A DNA stretch of 64,000 nucleotides from Cytophagales bacterium (GTDB taxonomy: Bacteria > Bacteroidota > Bacteroidia > Cytophagales > UBA9547). Below the pieces are notes generated by a model. It was not told the DNA's origin. It searched no databases and saw only the letters and a list, made by a program, of their open reading frames with translations. Shown in pieces: positions 1-8,700 of the stretch (position 1 is its first letter; every line of letters begins with the position of its first letter). Made by a program: the position numbers and the translations under genes. The DNA lies in NCBI GenBank assembly GCA_013297755.1, contig JAAFIH010000011.1, forward strand, positions 1 through 64,000, in the 5' to 3' direction.

Positions 1-305
1 TGATAAGGTAGACCCAATCAGATAGTCTGTGTAGGTATCTAACAATAATTCTCTATTTTTCACAGTTTTTTATTAAAATTAGAAATTAATATCCAATAAA
101 TTAATATTTTTGCGTAACATCAGTTATTAATTAAAATTCGTGTATTCGTGGCTTTAGCATTAAAAATTAAAAAAATCCTATTTCCCCCTCCATTTGGGAT
201 GAGGTGGCAGTGGGTAGGGCTTTTTGAGATTATTGATTAAAATTCGTGCATTCGTGGCGATAAAATTGCGAATATCGCAATTCTACTTTGTAGTTTTGTA
301 GGCAT
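1..305. repeat. Non-coding stretch with dispersed repeats
   Basis: I see no gene here. The stretch carries two copies (131-152 and 236-260) of a dispersed motif close to ATTCGTGCATTCGTGGC. Further copies lie at 816-840, 1512-1533 and 1540-1560. A GC-rich imperfect palindrome of CCCCTCC...GAGGTGG type at about 184-222 resembles the one at about 908-945. The palindromic AATTGCGAATATCGCAATT lies at about 265-284. Repeats of this kind are common between genes in Bacteroidota; that they have a role is not shown. Confidence 0.6.
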
Positions 306-689
306 TTAAAACAAATTGGGCAATTTATCGGCCAATACATCTATTAGTTTCAATATTGTAACTAATAGAGCAATCAGCCCTATGCTCCAACGCATATTGC
401 TATTGATGGCTTTTTGTATTTTAAATTCAATGTTAGCTTCAAAAGTGCTAAGTCTAGCATCTACTTTAGTTTCTAATAATTTAAAATCAGTTTTTAGCGA
501 ACTTACATCGGCAGTTACTTCATTTAGTTTTTCGTCCAAATGGTTGATATGGTTAAATTGAGATTTGAGCAAAAGTGTATTAATATCATCGCTCCCCAGA
601 CCTTCGCCACGGCTGAATCGCTCCTGAATTTCCCTCAATTTGGGTTCTATCATTTGCAAAAGCATTTCGTCTACATTTGTTTTGCTCAT
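306..689 (-). CDS. Small coiled-coil protein with C-terminal membrane anchor (copy 1)
   Basis: Function unknown. The 127-residue product has a charged helical N-terminal half, then a heptad-like segment (LKTDFKLLETKVDARL) predicted to form a coiled coil. One hydrophobic segment near the C-terminus (WSIGLIALLVTILKLIDVLA) should anchor it in the inner membrane, leaving the coiled coil in the cytoplasm. I chose the ATG at 689 rather than the upstream TTG at 695 because it aligns with the start of the paralogue at 992-1438. The two genes and their flanks are a direct duplication. This copy lacks about 20 residues of coiled coil compared with the other. It resembles small DUF1640-like coiled-coil/TM proteins in layout only. 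Confidence 0.7.
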   Translation of the reverse strand: MSKTNVDEMLLQMIEPKLREIQERFSRGEGLGSDDINTLLLKSQFNHINHLDEKLNEVTADVSSLKTDFKLLETKVDARLSTFEANIEFKIQKAINSNMRWSIGLIALLVTILKLIDVLADKLPNLF

Positions 690-991
690 TGTCAAATCAA
701 TTATATTACAAATATATTAAAAAAATTATGAATTATGAATTATTGATTAAAAATTAAAAATTGAGAATTGAGAATTGAGAATTGAGAATTAAAAATTGAG
801 AATTATGAATTATTGTTTAAAATTGGTGCATTCGTGGCGACAAAATTGCTAATATCGCAATTTCCTTTCGGGGGTTTGGGGGCTTTAAAATTTAAAAAAT
901 CCTATTTACCCCCTCTTTTTTGGAGAGGGGGCAGGGGGTGAGGTTTTAAAATTGCTAATATCGCAATTCTACTTTGTAGTTTTGTAGGCAT
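690..991. repeat. Intergenic repeats between the duplicated genes
   Basis: No gene is visible. At 761-790 there are four perfect copies of the 7-bp unit TTGAGAA. A copy of the dispersed ATTCGTGGC motif lies at 816-840, a GC-rich TTCGGGGGTTTGGGGGC element at about 867-884, and a second GC-rich imperfect palindrome at about 908-945. The last about 40 bases match the sequence at about 262-305, marking the left edge of the duplicated block. Confidence 0.6.
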
Positions 992-1438
992 TTAAAACAA
1001 ATTGGGCAATTTATCGGCCAATACATCTATTAGTTTCAATATTGTAACTAATAGAGCAATCAGCCCTATGCTCCAACGCATATTGCTATTGATGGCTTTT
1101 TGTATTTTAAATTCAATGTTTGATTCAAAAGCCTTCATATTGGCTTCAAAAGTGCTAAGTCTAGCATCAACTCTGGTTTCTAAATTATCAAATCGCTTTT
1201 CAAGTAATTTAAATTCACCTTTCAGTCCATTAAATTCGCCTTTTAAAGAGCCTACATCGGCAGTTACTTCATTTAGTTTTTCGTCCAAATGGTTGATGTG
1301 GTTAAATTGAGATTTGAGCAAAAGTGTATTAATATCATCGCTCCCCAGACCTTCGCCACGGCTGAATCGCTCCTGAATTTCCCTCAATTTGGGTTCAATC
1401 ATTTGCAAAAGCATTTCGTCTACATTTGTTTTGTTCAT
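992..1438 (-). CDS. Small coiled-coil protein with C-terminal membrane anchor (copy 2)
   Basis: This is the 148-residue paralogue of the gene at 306-689, nearly identical at both ends. It starts with an ATG (MNKTNVDEML). The extra residues lie in the coiled coil, where LKGEF-type repeats (SLKGEFNGLKGEF) and an ANMKAFESN segment lengthen the stalk by about three heptads. The membrane segment and the C-terminal ADKLPNLF are the same as in copy 1. Both genes point the same way and share at least 40 bases of downstream sequence, so the duplication covers gene and flank. No function can be assigned. Length variation limited to the coiled coil suggests slippage or recombination among the repeated heptads. 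Confidence 0.7.
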   Translation of the reverse strand: MNKTNVDEMLLQMIEPKLREIQERFSRGEGLGSDDINTLLLKSQFNHINHLDEKLNEVTADVGSLKGEFNGLKGEFKLLEKRFDNLETRVDARLSTFEANMKAFESNIEFKIQKAINSNMRWSIGLIALLVTILKLIDVLADKLPNLF

Positions 1439-1570
1439 AATTTTATCAATTATATTACAAAGATAATAAATAGTTAGGAATTTAAAATTAAAAATCGAGA
1501 ATTGAGAATTGATTAAAATTCGTGCATTCGTTGCAATTATTAAAATTCGTGCATTCGTTGCTTTTGTAAA
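1439..1570. repeat. Two adjacent copies of the dispersed ATTCGTGCATTCGT motif
   Basis: The motif AAAATTCGTGCATTCGTTGC occurs twice, at about 1515-1533 and 1542-1560, between the coiled-coil gene and the sigma factor gene. No coding region is seen. Confidence 0.6.
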
Positions 1571-2182
1571 TTAAATAATATCTTTTTTATCTTTAACCAT
1601 ATCATAAAGCAATTCTTTGGCTCTATGTAGTTGCGCTTTTACAGTTCCTAGCGGAAAATCTAAATTAACAGCGATTTCTTCGTAAGTTAGTTCTTGGAAA
1701 TACCTCATTTTTATTAAAATTTGATATTTTGAGGGCAATTTTGTAACAATATTACGCATCAATTCTATTTTTTGCTCTCTAATATTGGCATCTTCTGGGT
1801 TTAGAGCCGAATCTCTTACATCCAAAGTCATCTCATCGCCATCGTTGTCTTTGAGGGGATTGTCTAAACTGGTAGTAAGAATTCTTTTTTTACGTATATA
1901 ATCTATACAATTATTAGTAGCAATTCTAAACAACCAAGTACTAAATGTAAATTCAGGATTAAATTTGGTAAGACCTTTAAATGCTTTTGCAAATGCTTCA
2001 ATAGTCAAATCCTCGGCTTCATCGGCATTGCGTACCATTTTCAAAACAAGATGAAAAACTGATTTGCGGTATCTTTTCATCAATTCTGCATAGGCCTTTT
2101 GATCCGAATTTTTAATAGCTCGGTCTACAAGCAAAAAATCTTTTTTTGCCTTATCAGAAAATTCTTTTTGTTCTATTTCCAT
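1571..2182 (-). CDS. RNA polymerase sigma factor, ECF (sigma-70) family
   Basis: A 203-residue ECF-type sigma factor that would direct core RNA polymerase to a specific promoter set. Region 2 is visible at about residues 28-100 (YRKSVFHLVLKMVRNADEAED followed by TFSTWLFRIATNNCIDYIRK). Region 4 lies at about 140-195 (KLPSKYQILIKMRYFQELTYEEIA, then GTVKAQLHRAKELL, the recognition helix). The linker is acidic (DNDGDEMTLDVRD). The length is typical. Its ATG overlaps the last bases of the glycosyltransferase gene upstream (10-bp overlap), so the two are probably one transcript. No anti-sigma factor is adjacent, so the trigger is unknown. Confidence 0.9.
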   Translation of the reverse strand: MEIEQKEFSDKAKKDFLLVDRAIKNSDQKAYAELMKRYRKSVFHLVLKMVRNADEAEDLTIEAFAKAFKGLTKFNPEFTFSTWLFRIATNNCIDYIRKKRILTTSLDNPLKDNDGDEMTLDVRDSALNPEDANIREQKIELMRNIVTKLPSKYQILIKMRYFQELTYEEIAVNLDFPLGTVKAQLHRAKELLYDMVKDKKDII

Positions 2183-3282
2183 TTTACTTTTTTAGTAAAT
2201 CTAGCATTTGTACCCAAAACTACTATATATATTGGATATAATATATCAAAAAATGGCAAAAGCCACATTTGTAAATTATATCTTAATTTTTTGGCAACAA
2301 TTCCAAATATTGCAAATTGTAATATATATCTTACCAAAATACTATACAAGATGTAAATATAAAATTCTGACTGAAAAAACAATCCACATCCAAAAATTAA
2401 TATAAACAAATTGGAAATATATAATAAACTTAATCTCAATTTCATACTATTGGAGTAATATTTGCCAACAGATAGATGTCGTTTTTTTTGTGTAAACCAT
2501 TCTGAAATACTTGTTTTTGGTGTAGAAATAGTTTGACTTTCTATGTCAATAGCTACAAAAGTGTTGCTAGCGGTGGCTACTTTGGCTATAAACAAATCAT
2601 CGTCTCCACCTGTGGTGTCCATGTGAGGATGGAATCCTTTGTTATCAAAAAAAATCGATTTATGATACATCAAATTACGCCCTACGCCCATATATGGCTT
2701 CCCTTTGATGGCAAACGATAAATATTGAAGAGCCGTAAAAAATGTTTCAAAGCGAATAAAACTATTTAAAAATGAATTTCTTACTTCATATTGAGAAATA
2801 CCTAGCACGATACAGGGTTCTTTGGTGGCATGAGCTTGCATTTGAAGTATCCAGTTGTTGTTGTATGGCACACAATCAGCATCTGTGAGCAATACATAAT
2901 CATATTTTGCAGCTTTTATTCCTAATGTAAGTGCATATTTTTTAGCATCCATTTTGGTTGGTATATCTTCGATAGTTACTATTTTTATTTTATCTTTAAA
3001 AAGCGACATTTTTTCTTTCAAATAATCCTCAGTAGCATCATAAGACCTATCGTTTACTATCACTATTTCGTATTGGTGGTAGTTTTGAACAAGCAATAAT
3101 GGTATCAATTTTTTTAGATTTTCATACTCATTGTGTGCACAAACTATTACTGATATAGGTCTATGCGTTTGCGTATCTACTTGAGTTTTGAAGCGAGCAA
3201 GTTTAATAAAATAGAAAAGATAAAAATATAACTGTACGGCCATTGCAGCACAAAAAATGCCAATAAGGGTGTTTGAAATCAA
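2173..3282 (-). CDS. Glycosyltransferase family 2, membrane-associated
   Basis: An inverting GT-A glycosyltransferase acting at the cytoplasmic face of the membrane; the substrate cannot be read from sequence. An N-terminal hydrophobic helix (about 5-25) precedes the catalytic domain. The domain opens with ISVIVCAHNEYENLKKLI and IVIVNDRSYDAT (nucleotide-sugar binding), carries the metal-binding LLTDADC (DxD-like), then GGDDDLF and a QKKRH motif like the QxxRW of processive GT2 enzymes. Hydrophobic helices follow at about 285-350. The longest reading frame starts with TTG at 3282. An ATG at 3243 would shorten the first membrane helix, so the start is uncertain. The gene overlaps the ECF sigma factor downstream. 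Confidence 0.85.
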   Translation of the reverse strand: MISNTLIGIFCAAMAVQLYFYLFYFIKLARFKTQVDTQTHRPISVIVCAHNEYENLKKLIPLLLVQNYHQYEIVIVNDRSYDATEDYLKEKMSLFKDKIKIVTIEDIPTKMDAKKYALTLGIKAAKYDYVLLTDADCVPYNNNWILQMQAHATKEPCIVLGISQYEVRNSFLNSFIRFETFFTALQYLSFAIKGKPYMGVGRNLMYHKSIFFDNKGFHPHMDTTGGDDDLFIAKVATASNTFVAIDIESQTISTPKTSISEWFTQKKRHLSVGKYYSNSMKLRLSLLYISNLFILIFGCGLFFQSEFYIYILYSILVRYILQFAIFGIVAKKLRYNLQMWLLPFFDILYPIYIVVLGTNARFTKKVKWK

Positions 3283-3520
3283 GTCTTTTTTTTTACAAAC
3301 TTAGCAATTCATATTGCTTTGTGCAATTATTTATAAAAATAAATAAAATGATTTTAAAATTCAATTTCATTTTATTTATGTAAAATATAACTAAATCAAG
3401 ATTTAATGTATTTTAAAAGTGAACTTTAAAAACTTCTTTTTTTGTTTTCAAAATTCTCAATCTAAAATTATGCAATGTAGAGGTAATTATAGGAAAGTAA
3501 GTTTAAAGTAGTTTTAAAAA

Positions 3521-4033
3521 TTATTCATAATACACTTTTTGTTTCAAAAATATATTATCAGGTATTAGAATAGCTCTTGGAAATGCTTTTAATATTTTTT
3601 TTTCGAGTACTCGCTTGGCATCGTGGCGACTTGTAAAATCTCCTAGTTTTATGCGATAGGTTGGCTGTTTATATACAGTATAAATATCTGCATTAGGAAA
3701 AATTTTATATAAATATTCTTTGGCTTCATTGGCTTGCTCTTTGCTATCTCCATTGAAAACTTGAATCCTAAAACCTTCCATAAATTTAATATTTTTATTG
3801 ACAGAATAAATAGAATCCAAAAGTGAATTTACCCTCAGCGAATTGTTGTAAGCCGGCAATGCAAGCCCAGTTGTAGAGCCACCAGCTACCATTTCGCTCA
3901 CTCCAATATTGGTTGTTTTTTTATCAGAAATAGTATTAGTAAAAGTAGGGGAGTAGGTTATAATATCTTCAGTAGATTGTGATTTGCATTTAAAATAAAC
4001 ACAAAATGTTACTAAAATAAGTATTTTTTTCAT
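3521..4033 (-). CDS. SPOR-like domain exported protein
   Basis: A 170-residue protein with an N-terminal export signal (MKKILILVTFCVYFKCKSQS). A Cys at about residue 16 could make it a lipoprotein, although the lipobox is poor. The C-terminal 80 residues look like a SPOR domain: FRIQVFNGDSKEQANEAKEYL, then YRIKLGDFTSRHDAKRVLEKI, the usual two-repeat pattern. SPOR domains bind denuded glycan strands of peptidoglycan, so a periplasmic, cell-wall-linked role is inferred. The middle region has no recognisable domain. The gene stands alone, with non-coding AT-rich DNA on both sides. Confidence 0.7.
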   Translation of the reverse strand: MKKILILVTFCVYFKCKSQSTEDIITYSPTFTNTISDKKTTNIGVSEMVAGGSTTGLALPAYNNSLRVNSLLDSIYSVNKNIKFMEGFRIQVFNGDSKEQANEAKEYLYKIFPNADIYTVYKQPTYRIKLGDFTSRHDAKRVLEKKILKAFPRAILIPDNIFLKQKVYYE

Positions 4034-4524
4034 AAATCAAGCATTTAATTTTTAGATTAAAGATACTGTTAAAAACCTTTATTTCGCAGTTTCTATTTCT
4101 TTTGAAAAAGGGATAGTTTTTCAAAATAAATAAGAGTTTTTTTATATCTTCCTAAAATCAATTTTATACAAATGTAATGATTAAAATGATTTTAATAAAT
4201 ATTTTTTTCATCAATTAGATTTTAATATTTACTCAAAAATAATACGTTATAATTTATCTATTTATTACAATTATAAAAAGCATTTATTTATAAAAGTAAT
4301 AAATTTGCAATTAATTTACATAAATTGCTTCATTTTTTCAAATATCATTTTCTTAATCTAAAAATTGATTACTTTTACAAAATTAATGAGAAAAGGGTTT
4401 TAATAAAATACAATTTTGATGATGTATTTTTTTATTATTTTCAATATGAGATATTAGAAATAAAAAAAATCAATTTAAAAGTTCTTCTCTTTTACAAAAA
4501 AAAGAAAAACAAGTTTATAACTTA
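4034..4524. promoter_or_regulatory. AT-rich intergenic region with a candidate -7 box
   Basis: Almost half a kilobase of very AT-rich DNA with no convincing gene. A TAAATTTG at 4300-4307 matches the Bacteroidota -7 consensus TAnnTTTG and could drive the genes starting at 4525, although no clear -33 TTTG is seen. A short TTG-initiated frame (4325-4525), rich in Lys, Phe and Tyr, is probably spurious. Confidence 0.35.
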
Positions 4525-5112
4525 ATGCAAATTTACCAACTCAAAATTACTTTATCAAATTCAAAAACTGCATTTAATCGTGTTTTTTGGGTAAAAGAAA
4601 CAACTACTTTTTCTGATTTATTTGAAATAATTTTTGTATTATTAGATTGGAAAGGTTTTTTAGAACACAAATTTACTTTTGAACTCGACCAAATCGAAAC
4701 AAAATTGATGATTATTGACGAGGAAGCAGACGAAAGTATTGGTTGCTACGAAGGCGATTTTTTAGTTGCCTCTGCCATTAAATTAAACAAAATATTTGGT
4801 TCTCAAACCAACAAAATTAACTTTGTATATAATTTGAATGCTGGTTTAGTTTTTGATATAGTTTTAGAAAATACGCATACTCAAAAACCTATCTATGATT
4901 ATCCAGTTTGCATAAGTGGCGACTTGTGTGCACCACCAGAAAGGATAAGTTCAAATAAATTGTATATAAATTTAGTGTCATATTTTAGTAATAAATCTAA
5001 ATTTATAAATGAAATTAATAAATTAAATATGGTGCATGAATCTACGTTTGAATTACATTTTTTTGATATTAAAAGTATAAACAAAGAACTTAAAAATTTA
5101 ATTTTAGAATAA
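4525..5112 (+). CDS. Diverged pRiA4b ORF-3-like protein
   Basis: A 195-residue paralogue of the next gene. The start MQIYQLKITLSNSK and the TFSDLFEIIFVLLDW segment align with MNIYQLKIDL and TFSELAEVIMTAFNW in the neighbour, marking it as a plasmid pRiA4b ORF-3-like family member. The family core has decayed: YDFGDGW is replaced by YNLNAGL, and the Cys/Gly-rich RNTPPEDCGS segment has become LCAPPERIS. It may therefore be a degenerate or neofunctionalised copy. Its stop codon overlaps the next start by one base (TAATG), indicating translational coupling. The biochemical role of this family is not established. Confidence 0.65.
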   Translation: MQIYQLKITLSNSKTAFNRVFWVKETTTFSDLFEIIFVLLDWKGFLEHKFTFELDQIETKLMIIDEEADESIGCYEGDFLVASAIKLNKIFGSQTNKINFVYNLNAGLVFDIVLENTHTQKPIYDYPVCISGDLCAPPERISSNKLYINLVSYFSNKSKFINEINKLNMVHESTFELHFFDIKSINKELKNLILE

Positions 5113-5705
5113 TGAATATTTATCAATTAAAAATAGACTTAAAATATATAGAACCAAAAATAACAAGAACAATTTTGGTTCAAGACGAATTAACATTTTC
5201 AGAATTAGCAGAAGTAATCATGACAGCATTTAACTGGTCTGGTGGTCATCTTTGGCAGTTTAGTTTTCAGTCCAGTGGATTAATAAAAGGAAGCAGGCTA
5301 GGATTTACCTACATTGCAGAAAAATATGAAGATGGTTTTGATACAAATGAAGATCAACTAGAGGCATCAGAATTAGAATTAAATGAAATTTTAAATTTAG
5401 AAAGAAAAAAAATTGATTTTGAATATGACTTTGGCGATGGTTGGATACACAATATTACACTGCAAAAAGTTTTAGAAAAAGACCCCAATATAAACTATCC
5501 TATTTGTATAAAAGGTGCCCGAAATACACCTCCTGAAGATTGTGGTTCTTATCCAGGATATGAACAAATACTTGAACATTATGCAGATCCCAAAAAACAT
5601 AAAAAAGAAATAAAAGAATTTGAAGAGTGGAATGGTGGCAAATACGACCCAGAATATTTTGATATTGATGAGATAAATGAAGAAATACAAGAAATGTATA
5701 ATTAA
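5112..5705 (+). CDS. pRiA4b ORF-3-like family protein
   Basis: A 197-residue protein of the pRiA4b ORF-3-like family, first named from an Agrobacterium rhizogenes plasmid and often found with mobile elements. The diagnostic blocks are clear: YQLKIDLKYIEPKITRTI at the N-terminus, FNWSGGHLWQF near residue 40, FEYDFGDGWIHNI near 105, then ICIKGARNTPPEDCGSYPGY and the acidic tail with GKYDPEYFDIDEIN. No catalytic function has been proven for the family. Its start overlaps the stop of its diverged paralogue, and metH begins within 30 bp downstream, so the three genes may be cotranscribed. Confidence 0.85.
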   Translation: MNIYQLKIDLKYIEPKITRTILVQDELTFSELAEVIMTAFNWSGGHLWQFSFQSSGLIKGSRLGFTYIAEKYEDGFDTNEDQLEASELELNEILNLERKKIDFEYDFGDGWIHNITLQKVLEKDPNINYPICIKGARNTPPEDCGSYPGYEQILEHYADPKKHKKEIKEFEEWNGGKYDPEYFDIDEINEEIQEMYN

Positions 5706-5732
5706 AACCCTAAATTTTTGGGACAAGCAAAT

Positions 5733-8700
5733 ATGAAGTATAACATAGAAGAAGAATTAGAGAAAAGAATATTGATTTTGGATGGTGCCATGGGTACCAT
5801 GATTCAACGCTATAAACTTGAAGAAAAAGACTATCGCGGTGAAAGATATAAAGACTGGCATATTCCGCTCAAAGGAAATAATGACTTGCTAGGAATTACT
5901 CGTCCTGATGTTTTAGAAGAAATTCATAAACTTTATTTAGAAGCAGGAGCAGATATCATTGAAACTAACACATTTTCAGGCACATGGGTAGCCATGGCTG
6001 ATTATGAAATGGAAAAAGAAGTGTATGATATCAATTATTATAATGCAAAAGTTGCTCGCAAAGCTGCTGATGACTATACCAAGCTCAATCCTTCTAAACC
6101 ACGTTTTGTGGCTGGTGCAATGGGTCCAACTACCAAATTGGCATCTATGAGTCCTGATGTAAACGACCCTGGATATAGAGCCATTACTTTTGATCAATTG
6201 GTAGAAGCCTACACTACCCAAATCAAAGCATTAATAGATGGAGGAGTGGATACTTTGCTTTTTGAAACCATTACAGATACCTTAAATAGCAAAGCTGGAC
6301 TTTTTGCGGCATTAAAACTTTTCAAAGAACTTTCAGAAGGTGAAGGTTTTTTTATTTCTCCAATAGATGGTAGAAAAGTTTATTTGAATTCAGGCGACAG
6401 CAAAGCCCCCTTCGGGGGTTTGGGGGCTGGGCTTCCTCTCATGATTTCTGGTACTATCACAGATGCATCTGGTCGTACTCTTTCTGGACAAACTACAGAA
6501 GCTTTTTATAACTCTGTTTGCCATGCAAACTTATTAAGTATTGGACTCAATTGTGCTTTGGGTGCAAAAGATATGCGTCCCTATTTGGAAGAATTATCAC
6601 GAATTTCATCCAGCTATGTGAGTATTTATCCCAATGCTGGTTTGCCAAATCAGTTTGGCGAATATGATGAAACACCTGAAATGATGGTAGAAAAGGGTGT
6701 TCACCAAGAATTTATTGACTCTGGTTTTGTGAATATCATAGGTGGCTGTTGTGGAACTACTCCAGATCATATTCGTGAAATGGCTAAAATGGCTGAGGGT
6801 AAAAAACCAAGAAAACGTGCTAATCCTGAACCATTTTTACGTTTGAGTGGGCTTGAGCCAGCTACTTTTACCAGAGAAAGTATGTTTATCAATATAGGTG
6901 AGAGAACAAACATTACAGGTTCTGCAAAATTTGCAAAACTTATAAGAGAAGAAAAGTTAGATGAAGCCCTCACCGTAGCTCGTGAGCAAGTAGAAAATGG
7001 CGCACAAGTCATAGACATTAACATGGACGAAGGAATGATAGATTCTGAAGCCATGATGACTCGTTTTTTGAACCTAATTGCAGCTGAACCAGATATTGCT
7101 AAAGTTCCCGTGATGATAGATTCATCAAAATGGAGTGTAATTGAGGCAGGCTTGAAATGCTCACAAGGAAAAGCCATTGTAAACTCTATTTCACTCAAAG
7201 AAGGGGTGGAGAAATTCAAAGAGTCTGCTCACAAAATTAAAATGTATGGAGCTGCTACTGTAGTTATGGCTTTTGATGAAACTGGTCAAGCAGATAGCTA
7301 TGAACGTAGAATCCAAATCTGCAAACGCAGCTATGATATTTTAGTTAATGAAGTCGGCTTTAATCCCCAAGACATCATTTTTGACCCAAATATTCTAACA
7401 GTAGCCACAGGAATGGAAGAGCACAACAACTATGCTGTTGACTTTTTCAATGCTACTAAATGGATAAAAGAGAATCTTCCCTATGCACGTGTGAGCGGTG
7501 GTGTTTCAAATATTTCTTTTTCATTTCGTGGAAACAATCATGTACGCGAAGCCATGCACTCTGCATTCTTATATCATGGTATCAAACATGGCTTAGATAT
7601 GGGTATAGTAAATGCAGGTATCATTCCAGTGTATGACGATATTGATAAAGAACTTTTACAATATATAGAAGATGTGTTGCTCAATCGTAGAGCAGATTCT
7701 ACTGAACGTTTGGTAGAATATGCTGATAAAATAAAAGCCCAACATTCTGGACAAAAAGCCGAAAAACAAGATGAAGAATGGCGTAAACTTCCTGTAAAAG
7801 AGCGTCTTACACATTCACTTGTAAAAGGAATGGATGCCTACATAGATGCTGATGTGGAGGAATGTCGTTTGCTTTTTGACAAACCATTAGAAGTGATAGA
7901 AGGTCCTTTGATGGATGGCATGAATGTAGTTGGAGATTTATTTGGAGCTGGAAAAATGTTTTTACCTCAAGTGGTAAAATCTGCAAGGGTAATGAAAAAG
8001 GCTGTTGCTTTTCTCCTTCCATACATTGAAGCAGAAAAGTTGCGTACAGGAAACACCACCACCAACGCAGGGAAGGTTTTGATGGCAACAGTAAAAGGTG
8101 ATGTTCACGATATTGGAAAAAATATTGTAGGTGTGGTAATGGCTTGTAACAATTATGAAGTGATTGATATTGGCGTAATGGTGCCTGCTGAAAAAATCAT
8201 CAAAACTGCCATTGAGCAAAATGTAGATGTTATAGGATTGAGTGGTTTGATTACTCCATCATTAGACGAAATGGTGCACATGGCTAAGCAAATGCAAAGA
8301 CAAGGTTTTAAAATTCCTTTATTGATAGGTGGAGCTACCACTTCACGTATTCATACTGCAGTGAAAATAGACCCGCAATATGATGGGCCAGTGGTTCATG
8401 TGTTGGATGCTTCTCGTTCTGTGCCTGTGGTGTCAAATCTTTTAGGAAAAGATACCAAAGAAGATTTCTTTTTGAAAACTAAGGCAGAATATGCTCGCAT
8501 GAGAGAAGAACATGCTAGCAAACAAAAGGACAAAAATTTTGTGAAACTAGAAGAAGCTAGAGCCAAAAAATTCAAAACTGATTGGAATACAGTAACACCA
8601 ATAAAACCTTCATTCTTAGGAAATAAAACTTTTAATAATTACCCCTTAGAAGAAATAGCCAAATACATAGACTGGACTCCATTCTTCCAAACTTGGGAAT

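Noticed and set aside
4325-4525. 66-residue frame before the pRiA4b-like genes
   Set aside because: TTG start, composition dominated by Lys, Phe, Tyr and Ile as expected of random AT-rich DNA, and no recognisable motif.
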